Assembly: GCA_965220935.1 (NCBI GenBank)
Contig: OZ244857.1
Span: forward strand, 1,736,001-1,800,000
DNA from: Bin80 sp965220935
GTDB lineage: Bacteria > Bacteroidota > Rhodothermia > Rhodothermales > Bin80
DNA: 64,000 nt
Direction of reading: 5' to 3'
Part shown: positions 36,049 through 44,400 of the stretch, piece by piece
How positions within the stretch are numbered: position 1 is the stretch's first letter
Layout: each line of letters begins with the position of its first letter
The notes under the pieces: model-generated
What the model saw: the letters and a program-made list of their open reading frames with translations, nothing else
What the model was told of the DNA's origin: nothing
Databases searched by the model: none
Program-made: the position numbers and the translations under genes

Positions 36049-37233
36049 ATGTTGGATCGTAACGCATCACCAAAAGTGTGTCAAGCACTAAGTCGACAAG
36101 CAGCCACAGCTCTGCTTGGCCCTCGTCAAGTGGGTAAGACTACACTGGCCTTAGAGATTGCCAATACACATGAAGCAGTGTATCTTGACCTACAATCCAG
36201 CAGTGATAGAGCACGTCTGAATGACCCTAAATTATATTTGCGTCATTACGAAGACCAACTGGTCATCCTGGACGAAATTCACAGGGTGCCAGAGCTGTTT
36301 TCTGAATTACGAGGCCTCATTGACGAAGGAAGGCGGCGAGGGCTGAAAACTGGGAGATTTCTTATTCTTGGATCAGCGACCATGGATCTACTGAAACAGG
36401 CAGGAGAAAGTCTGGCAGGGCGAATTGAATTTGTGGATCTCAATCCTATAAGTGTTCTGGAAGCAGACGTAAATGACCAGGATTCTCTATGGGTTCGAGG
36501 TGGTTTTCCAGACAGTTTTCTTGCGGCCACTGACGCTGACAGCCTCATATTTCGCCAGAACTTCATTCGGACATATCTGGAGCGTGATTTGGCAGAATTT
36601 GTGCAGGTTCGAATCCCTTCTGAAACCCTCGAGCGACTGTGGACTATGTTGGCGCACAGCCAGGGAGGCCTATTGAATACGGCAAGACTAGCGACTAACC
36701 TTGCCGTAAGTGCCCCCTCTGTGAGACAGTACGTTGATCTACTGTCTCGTTTACTGTTGGTACGGCAATTGCCCCCCTATTCGACCAACACCCGCAAGAG
36801 ACTTGTAAAGTCTCCAAAGGTCTACATCCGTGACAGCGGCCTGCTACACGCGCTACTGAGCATTGAACAGTTTCACGATCTGACAGGACACCCTATCGTC
36901 GGAGTGAGTTGGGAAGGATTTGTAATTGAGAATCTCCTTTCTGATGCGAACCCCAGAATCAGGTACAGCTTTTACCGAACCTCCGCAGGAGCTGAACTTG
37001 ATCTAGTACTGGAGATTCCAGGGATCCAACACCCCATTGCCATAGAAATCAAGCGCTCCCTCACTCCAAGCCTCGGCAAAGGATTCCTCAATGCCATTCG
37101 TGATATTAACGCAGAGCGTGCCTTTATTGTGTATGGGGGCAAAGAACGATACCCAGTGGAGAAATCAATTGAAGTCATTGGACTACGAGAAATGGCCATC
37201 ATGCTTTCAAAACCTAATCTGCTACAATCATAG
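36049..37233 (+). CDS. AAA_14/DUF4143-family ATPase
   Basis: 394 residues. Walker A GPRQVGKTT is at 24-32, Walker B VILDEIHRVPELF near 71-83, and the sensor ILGSATMDLLKQ near 106. The DUF4143 domain follows (VRGGFPDSFLA, SAPSVRQYVDLLSRLLLVRQLPPY, KVYIRDSGLLHAL). A C-terminal PD-(D/E)xK-like pattern is present: AGAELDLVLE followed by IAIEIKRS. This family is widespread in bacteria and archaea, variable in location, and of unclear role; some members have been linked to toxin or mobile contexts. Here it sits alone at the edge of the accessory island, divergent from the ATPase-methylase operon, before truA. Confidence 0.85.
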   Translation: MLDRNASPKVCQALSRQAATALLGPRQVGKTTLALEIANTHEAVYLDLQSSSDRARLNDPKLYLRHYEDQLVILDEIHRVPELFSELRGLIDEGRRRGLKTGRFLILGSATMDLLKQAGESLAGRIEFVDLNPISVLEADVNDQDSLWVRGGFPDSFLAATDADSLIFRQNFIRTYLERDLAEFVQVRIPSETLERLWTMLAHSQGGLLNTARLATNLAVSAPSVRQYVDLLSRLLLVRQLPPYSTNTRKRLVKSPKVYIRDSGLLHALLSIEQFHDLTGHPIVGVSWEGFVIENLLSDANPRIRYSFYRTSAGAELDLVLEIPGIQHPIAIEIKRSLTPSLGKGFLNAIRDINAERAFIVYGGKERYPVEKSIEVIGLREMAIMLSKPNLLQS

Positions 37234-37376
37234 TACCTGCGGCGTGGCATGTGACTAAAAGTGATCCCAAGTTGATAGAAAGCGGAAAATGCTCAATGTT
37301 CCGATCTTTTTTCTCCAAACAGCCGCCCCCCTCAATTGTACAAGACCCTTTGGATGCACATTGATGCTCACGTCAA

Positions 37377-38141
37377 ATGTCTACCTATGCGTTACTTATT
37401 GAGTATGATGGAACAAACTATAGTGGATGGCAGCGCCAACGTTCTCATCCAACTATTCAATCTACGATTGAGCAAGCCTTAAGGGTATTTCTTCGTGACG
37501 ATAACCTACACATTATTGGGGCTGGTCGCACAGATGCTGGAGTGCACGCACATGGGCAAGTTGCTCATTTTCAATGTGAAGCCATTGCCCCCGATCAATT
37601 CTCACGCCTCACTAATGGATTAAATGGACTGCTTCCTCCATCAATTGCCATCCGCGCTTCTGTCAAAGCACCAGATGATTTTCATGCCCGCTATGATGCG
37701 ATCCACAGATCATACCACTATCTAATCTCCTGCAAACCTTTTGCTATTCAACGACATCAACGCCTACTGATACAATCCCCTCTGGATTTTGAACGCATGA
37801 ACTGTGCTGGAAAATTATTGATTGGGACACAACACTTTGGGGCATTCTGCCGAACAAATAGCGAGACGACTAATCGTGTTTGCACGGTCACACGCGCAGC
37901 GTGGAAACAAGAATCTCTACCTCATCATTGGAGATTTATCATCCACGCTGATCGCTTTTTGCACGGCATGGTACGCTCAATTGTCGGGACAATCCTAGAA
38001 ATTGGACAACACAAAATGCCGCTACGAAGTCTGGAAGACATTATACGCAAACGAGATCGCCGTAATGCTGGCCCAACCATAGCAGCACACGCATTAACCC
38101 TGAATCGTATAGACTACCCCAACCCACTGTTTCAATCGTGA
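37377..38141 (+). CDS. truA: tRNA pseudouridine synthase A
   Basis: Isomerises uridines 38-40 of the tRNA anticodon arm. The catalytic motif GRTDAGVHAHGQVAHF lies near residues 50-65; YDGTNYSGWQRQ at 10-21 is the N-terminal block; HARYDAIHRSYHYLI and FLHGMVRSIVGTILEIG are the remaining conserved regions. 254 residues is normal. The kelch-type lipoprotein gene begins seven bases after its stop, suggesting joint transcription through to the YpdA-like gene. Confidence 0.94.
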   Translation: MSTYALLIEYDGTNYSGWQRQRSHPTIQSTIEQALRVFLRDDNLHIIGAGRTDAGVHAHGQVAHFQCEAIAPDQFSRLTNGLNGLLPPSIAIRASVKAPDDFHARYDAIHRSYHYLISCKPFAIQRHQRLLIQSPLDFERMNCAGKLLIGTQHFGAFCRTNSETTNRVCTVTRAAWKQESLPHHWRFIIHADRFLHGMVRSIVGTILEIGQHKMPLRSLEDIIRKRDRRNAGPTIAAHALTLNRIDYPNPLFQS

Positions 38142-38148
38142 TCAATTC

Positions 38149-39462
38149 ATGCGAAAATACTGGATCATAGCATTACTATTGATTGGATGTGAGCGCCCCT
38201 TTATTGAAATTTCCCAACCCGAAATCAGAGTCATTGCACCAGATCTATCTATAGCACAAACCTCACGAGTGATTACCATTCAAGTACAATCATCTCATTT
38301 TCGATCTCTGGAAGAGGTATCTCTCAATGGAGTTCCAATGACTGTTACGCCATCAGGGCCCGAATACTGGCTCATTTCAGTAGGGCTGCGTCTCGGATTA
38401 AATACGTTCTATCTTGATGCTACTGATCTTGAGGGAGTTACCAACAGAGATACGATTCATGCTGTCTATCTGCCTCACAGAGTTTCAGTGAATGCCCCAT
38501 CTTTACCCGAAGGGCGCGGTGGACACTCCATCGTACGATTGCACAATGGAAGTCTGATGGTTACTGGTGGAGCTCTCCAACAGGGAGGGCCTAGTCAAAA
38601 AGAATCATTTTTACTTACTCCCAATTCTGGTGCATTCACAAAAATGCAGGCGCACCTACAAGAACCCCGAACTGGACATACGGCGAATCGTCTTCCAGAT
38701 AACCGAATACTGATTGTAGGAGGTAGCCAAGTTGAGTCTCCAGCAAACGTAAGTGATTTAGTTGAATCTGTAGAAATTATTGACCCCACTGCAAATACTC
38801 CCGAATTCATCACTCTTCCAGTTCGCGGGCAGCCCATTCGAAGAATGTACCATACCTCCATTCTTCGTGAGTCATCTGGTGAACTTATCCTTGACCTGAT
38901 TGGCGGGATTGGAGACATTCGGTATGGGACAAATCCATTACTTGGAACCCGACAGGATATGCGATCCTTTAGAATTGAAGCAAACCAGCTGGTTGCACTT
39001 AATTCACGAGCATCAGCACCACTGATCTTTGAGCCTGTTTCAAGACATACTGTAACCCAGACGCAATCTGATTCGTATGTCCTTTTAGGGAGTCAATTTT
39101 GGAATCAAGTAAATGTCAATGTTAATATGAAAATTACCTATTCGCAACTATCTGAAATTCGCTATGCACGATTACCCCAGCTCACAATCCCCCGCACCGC
39201 GCACTCTTCAGCGAGTATTCTGAGAGGGTTTGTTGCTGTCTTTGGTGGTCAAGATAGGGAATCAGAGGTCGTTTCAAGTATTGATCTGTTCCACGAATCA
39301 ACCAACACATTTTTTACATTGAAGCCATCCACAGCTATGGTCCCCCGCCACGGGCACTCGGTGATTTCTACTGGATTACAATCCGTTCTGTTGGTCGGAG
39401 GATTTGCCCCAAATGGAACCGCCCACACAACGTCCGAGTATTTACGTATATCTTCGGACTAA
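38149..39462 (+). CDS. Kelch-repeat lipoprotein
   Basis: 437 residues with a lipoprotein signal (MRKYWIIALLLIGCERP; lipobox LIGC with Cys at 14), so anchored in the periplasmic or outer membrane. Residues about 30-100 look like an Ig-like or bacterial-filamin domain. Kelch-type units follow, marked by GRGGHSIVRLHNGSLMVTGG, RTGHTANRLPDNRILIVGG, RTAHSSASILRGFVAVFGG and RHGHSVISTGLQSVLLVGG, giving a likely beta-propeller. It lies between truA and small membrane and tadA genes. Role unknown. Confidence 0.75.
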   Translation: MRKYWIIALLLIGCERPFIEISQPEIRVIAPDLSIAQTSRVITIQVQSSHFRSLEEVSLNGVPMTVTPSGPEYWLISVGLRLGLNTFYLDATDLEGVTNRDTIHAVYLPHRVSVNAPSLPEGRGGHSIVRLHNGSLMVTGGALQQGGPSQKESFLLTPNSGAFTKMQAHLQEPRTGHTANRLPDNRILIVGGSQVESPANVSDLVESVEIIDPTANTPEFITLPVRGQPIRRMYHTSILRESSGELILDLIGGIGDIRYGTNPLLGTRQDMRSFRIEANQLVALNSRASAPLIFEPVSRHTVTQTQSDSYVLLGSQFWNQVNVNVNMKITYSQLSEIRYARLPQLTIPRTAHSSASILRGFVAVFGGQDRESEVVSSIDLFHESTNTFFTLKPSTAMVPRHGHSVISTGLQSVLLVGGFAPNGTAHTTSEYLRISSD

Positions 39463-39481
39463 ACCTTTAATTTCCTAAGCC

Positions 39482-39661
39482 ATGAAGATTAATCAGATTC
39501 TTAATTGGATTGTCGTTGCAACCGCAGCCATTGCTGTGATTTTACTGCTTGATGTCATTCTTGGTCTCATTGTCGGAGTTGCCAAAACAGCCGTCCCAAT
39601 CTTGATTATCTTGATCGGCGTTGGATTGATCCTGCGATTCATCGCGTCTCGCCACACTTGA
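39482..39661 (+). CDS. 59-residue membrane protein
   Basis: ATG at 39482, TGA at 39659-39661. The sequence MKINQILNWIVVATAAIAV continues into a strongly hydrophobic body with two potential helices separated by VGVAKTAVP, and ends RFIASRHT. The gene lies 20 bases after the kelch lipoprotein stop and 8 bases before tadA, all on the same strand, which supports it as a genuine small gene. No family recognised. Confidence 0.65.
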   Translation: MKINQILNWIVVATAAIAVILLLDVILGLIVGVAKTAVPILIILIGVGLILRFIASRHT

Positions 39662-39668
39662 CGAAAGT

Positions 39669-40154
39669 ATGTCATTATCCCGACTGCTTGAACCAGATCG
39701 GCGATTTATGCGATCCGCTCTGCAACAAGCAGAACAAGCAAAGGATAAAGGCGAAGTGCCTGTTGGTGCGGTTATTGTAAAAGATGGTCATATCATCGGA
39801 CGAGGACATAACCTTGTAGAATCTTTCTTAGACCCCACAGCTCATGCAGAAATGATTGCCATTACTGCTGCTTGTGAAACCCTTCAATCTAAGTACTTGA
39901 CCGGCTGTACGATGTATGTGACGCTTGAACCATGCCCAATGTGTGCGGGTGCTATCGTCAATGCACGCCTTGATCGGCTATGCTTTGGAGCGCTAGATTC
40001 TAAGGCAGGAAGTGTTACCTCTTTATATCACATTCCCCAAGACCCCCGATTAAATCATCACGTCGCAGTGGTCAGCGGAGTTGAAGCAGATCAGGCAGAG
40101 AATTTGCTGAAAGAGTTTTTTCAAGAACTCAGAAAAATAGCCACCAACTCATAG
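39669..40154 (+). CDS. tadA: tRNA-specific adenosine deaminase
   Basis: Converts adenosine 34 to inosine in the anticodon of tRNA-Arg. The zinc and catalytic residues are in HAEM near residue 58 and PCPMCAGAI near 89; VPVGAVIV near 32 and ARLDRLCFGALD near 103 are typical. 161 residues is normal. It is eight bases downstream of a small membrane protein gene and six bases upstream of the reductase gene. Confidence 0.93.
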   Translation: MSLSRLLEPDRRFMRSALQQAEQAKDKGEVPVGAVIVKDGHIIGRGHNLVESFLDPTAHAEMIAITAACETLQSKYLTGCTMYVTLEPCPMCAGAIVNARLDRLCFGALDSKAGSVTSLYHIPQDPRLNHHVAVVSGVEADQAENLLKEFFQELRKIATNS

Positions 40155-40160
40155 TATAAC

Positions 40161-41177
40161 ATGAGCGCTGAGATGCAGGATATTATCATTATCGGCGCCG
40201 GACCTGTTGGCTTAGCCTGTGGTATTGAAGCCGCGCGCAATAACCTGAGCGCTACAATCATTGATAAAGGCACGCTTGTGAATTCTCTGGTTGGATACCC
40301 AACTCATATGGAATTCTTCTCTACCGCAGAACTCCTTGAGATTGGGGGGCATCCCTTCCCCACCTTGAATGCAAAGCCAACTCGACCCGAAGCACTCAAG
40401 TACTATCAAAGAGTTGCCGTTGTTGAATGCCTTGACCTACGATTCTATGAGCAGGTCAAACACGTTGACGGGGTTGATAACCACTTTGAGGTTATCACCA
40501 GTAAAGGCACACATCTCTGCCGAAAGGTGATTGTCGCTACAGGTTTTTTTGATATTCCAAACTACCTCAATATTCCAGGTGAAGATCTCCCAAAAGTAAC
40601 ACATTACTACCGAGAACCCTACGCCTATGCTGGGCAAAACGTCGCCATCATCGGTGCAAAAAATTCCGCGGCCAAAGCTGCACTAGAATGCTATCATTAC
40701 GGGGCCACCGTTACCATGATCCATCGCGGAAGCTCTCTGTCAAATAAGATCAAATACTGGATAAAACCTGATATCGAAAATAGGATCACCGAAGGCAGTA
40801 TAGATATATATTTTGATACCGTCGTAAACTCTATTGAAGATCACCGCTTAAACCTCAATGGGCCTAACGGGACGTTTTCTATTTCTAATGACTTTGTGAT
40901 CGCTATGACCGGCTATCGCCCAGACTATCATCTTCTCAATACATTAGGCATTAAATATCAGGACGACTCATTTATGACCCCAGTCCATGATCCCGAAACC
41001 TTTGAAACTAATCGTGCTGGCCTCTACATGGCTGGCACCGTATGCGGAGGATTACGCACCAGCCGATGGTTTATTGAAAATGGTCGCTTTCATGCTAAAC
41101 AAATTATGCGTCATATCTCCACAGGATCTGTTTTGCCGATGAATTTATCCGAGCGCCCGTGGAAAACCTTAGAATAA
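40161..41177 (+). CDS. YpdA-like FAD/NAD(P)-dependent disulfide reductase
   Basis: 338 residues of the YpdA family, which reduces bacillithiol disulfide in thiol homeostasis. FAD-binding IGAGPVGLACGIEAARN near residue 11 and NADPH-binding IIGAKNSAAKAAL near 160 are the two Rossmann loops; IATGFFDIPNYLNIPGEDL-like and YMAGTVCGG segments match the family. No CxxC is present, which fits YpdA and not thioredoxin reductase. The start could also be the inner ATG at 40173. It is the last of the truA-tadA run. Confidence 0.82.
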   Translation: MSAEMQDIIIIGAGPVGLACGIEAARNNLSATIIDKGTLVNSLVGYPTHMEFFSTAELLEIGGHPFPTLNAKPTRPEALKYYQRVAVVECLDLRFYEQVKHVDGVDNHFEVITSKGTHLCRKVIVATGFFDIPNYLNIPGEDLPKVTHYYREPYAYAGQNVAIIGAKNSAAKAALECYHYGATVTMIHRGSSLSNKIKYWIKPDIENRITEGSIDIYFDTVVNSIEDHRLNLNGPNGTFSISNDFVIAMTGYRPDYHLLNTLGIKYQDDSFMTPVHDPETFETNRAGLYMAGTVCGGLRTSRWFIENGRFHAKQIMRHISTGSVLPMNLSERPWKTLE

Positions 41178-41422
41178 TAAACCCCATCATTGTCAAGTGC
41201 GAACACATCTATAATTGGAACTGATCACAAACATTGTGGCTTAATTTGGTTATAATACCGATTGCTTAGCCCCCGCTCAGCGACCAAACTCCATCCTCCT
41301 ATGGCCATTGGATGACATCCTTACCACTTTTAGATCACATTACATCATTCTGCCGTGAGTATTATCAGCACTACACAACTCAGAATGCAGATCACTACTA
41401 TCGAATATAAAATTTGACTGTC

Positions 41423-44400
41423 ATGATTGAACAAATTTTTAAGCACTCCAATGTAGGCCGTACCCTTATTTTATTTTCTATACTGAGTCTACGAGTTTTC
41501 GTGATCAATCCAGTATATGGAATTGAAGTTGTTATGTTAAACGATAGCCTTGTAACCGTTACCCGTCATCTGCCCGCTGACACTTACACCAACACATCAA
41601 GAACCGGTGATGAGTTAGATCTACGACAACCATTTGAAATTTTTGTGGATAAAAAACTATTATTTGAAAGTGATCCACCAGACGACTTCACCGTCACTAT
41701 TCGACTTCTCTCTGGAGAATCTACGCTTGCCGCTGATCAAACCATGACCGTCACCGTCCGTGGATCAGGCGATGCATCAGCGGTTGACTTTGAACCCGTT
41801 TCAAATTTCACAATCACCGTCAACGCAAATGAACGCAGCGGCTCCGCAACGTTTCGCCTGACGCCTGTAAACGATATCGTTGATGAGATTGATGAAATGA
41901 TCACCATCACCAGCACAAGTGACATGGTATCTGGATCGGCAACCATTAGCCTAATGGACGATGACCCAGCACCTCGGGGAATCACCCTAAATACTAATCC
42001 AGTGGCTGTCTATGAAAACGAAGGTAGCCAAGTCGTTACGATTACTGCATCCGTTGAAGGCCGAACCACCTATGGTCAATCCCAGTCAATCCCCATCTCT
42101 GTAAGCGGAACCTTAGCACCTACCTCCGTAGACTTTGCAGAGATTCCTGATTTTACCATTCAAATTTCAGCAGAACAACAATCAGGGACTGGGACTTTCA
42201 CAGTAACTCCAACCGATGATAATGTCGATGAGACTGATGAAACATTAACGGTGACAACCACCCAAGCCAATGTACTCAATAAATCATTGACACTTCCCCT
42301 ACGTGATGACGACCCTGCACCCCGCGGAATCAATATTGTCCTGAACACCAATGCCGTCTATGAAGACTTGGGGGCTCAGGAAGTAAAGGTCTCTTTGCAA
42401 ATTGTTCTAGGACCCTTGCGAAACACATATGCTACCGATCAAGTCATCACCTTAACAGCTACTGGCACAAATAAGGAGGGAGTTGTTAGTTTTCAAGCCG
42501 CGCAGAGTTTTGATATTGTACTTCCTGCTGAAAGCCTCACTTCGTCAGAGATGTCATTTACAATCACACCTGTCAACAATCTAATTGACGAAGAGAACGA
42601 AATCATAACCATCAATAGTCGCTCACCTTTGATCACCGGACCAGGTATCATTAATGTCGTTGATGACGATGTAACACCGTCTATTGAACTAAGCGTCAAT
42701 CCATCCTCTATCAACGAAGGTGCTGGAGCTACTGCGATCACAGTAACGGGTACGTTGAGTAGCGATGTGGTCTTTCCAGAGGGCGTAGTGATTCCGTTGA
42801 CTGTTGCAGGCTCTGGAAATACATCATCCGTAGATTTTAGATCGCTCCCTTTCTCAATCTTACTTATCCGTCCAAGAGAATCAACCGGAAGTTCTACTTT
42901 TTTTATACATCCCATTGATGATTCTGAAGATGAAGATAACGAGACAATCACTATTTCGAGTACCAGCGATTTAGTGAGCAATTCCACAACGATTCAACTC
43001 GTAGATAATGATGCTCCACCCAGTAATATCAGCTTATCCACTTCCCCATCCACCCTGAATGAAGGTGATGGAGCAACCAGCATAACCGTCACTGCATCTT
43101 TGGGCTCTTCTTCAACCTTTTCTGAATCAACATCATTTGTGATAGATGTGACAGGATCTGGTAATTCTAATGCCGTCAAATACTCCTCAGTCTCAAACTT
43201 TACAATAGTATTTGGTCCTGGTGAATCTACTGTAACTGAAACTTTGGTGATCACACCCACTGACGATGAAGTCGACACTGATCATGAACAGATTACAATC
43301 TCTGGCCGTGATCCATTAATCACTAGTAGCGCTCTAATTGAATTATTTGATAACGATGATGTGATGAGGTTGAGTATTTTTCTCAGATCTGAGCCGAGTA
43401 TTATTTCTGAACGTGATGGCGCAACGATCATTACTGTCACGGGATCATTTGGTGATGCTCAAACATCCACACAAGACCTAGTCATTCCTCTTACAGTGAC
43501 AGGATCTGGACTTGAAGATGCCGTTGATTTTACAAGTGTCTCAGATTTGAATCTTACGATGACCGCTGGACAACCCAGCAGTAGTGTCACCTTTATTCTC
43601 ACGCCTGAAGATGATCTTAATGACGAAATTAATGAAACGGTCACCATATCAAGTAATCATCCTGATGTAGTAAGTGACGCAACCGTGATTATTCAAGACG
43701 ATGATGAGTCAGGGCAGGTCATTCTAACTGCAACGCCTAAAACCATTTTTGAAGATCTTGGTCCACAAACGATAACGATCACTGGGAGAATTGATAATCG
43801 CGTTGCGTTCACCGAAGATCAAACGTTTGCGCTGTCAATTAAAGGGTCGGCTGGTCCCAATGCAGTTGACTTTGAACCCATATCTGATATAGATTTGCAA
43901 TTTGAAGCAGGAGTCATTGAGTCAACTATATCCTTTACAGTCACTCCAATTGATGACCGAGAATTTGAATCAGATGAAATTCTTGTAGTCTCCAGCACTG
44001 ATCCATCTATTGCAGGGAGCGTATCTATTCATCTCTCTAATGATGATGAGAATCCGCAACAAATCACATTGTCTGTGACCCCCTCCTCCATTCAAGAAAA
44101 TGCTGGATCCACAAAGGTCACAGTCAAAGCAATGATCAATGGCCCTTCTCAATTCTCATCAGCTGTAGAACTACCGCTGACTGTCACTGGGAACAATGAT
44201 CCCAATGCTGTCACATTCCTTCCAGTTACAGACCTTGTTCTGAGGATACCGCCAAGAACATCAACAGGTAGCATTGATTTTCAGCTCACACCTCAAGACA
44301 ATACGTTTCATCAACCTGATGGCGTCATCTCAATTCAGAGCACCAGTAAACTAGTGTCAGACCCTGTTGAAATTACCCTCATCAATGACGATCCTCTACC

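Noticed and set aside
36600..36620. GTTCGAATCC, which resembles a tRNA T-arm
   Set aside because: It lies inside the DUF4143 coding sequence and no acceptor or anticodon arms can be built around it.
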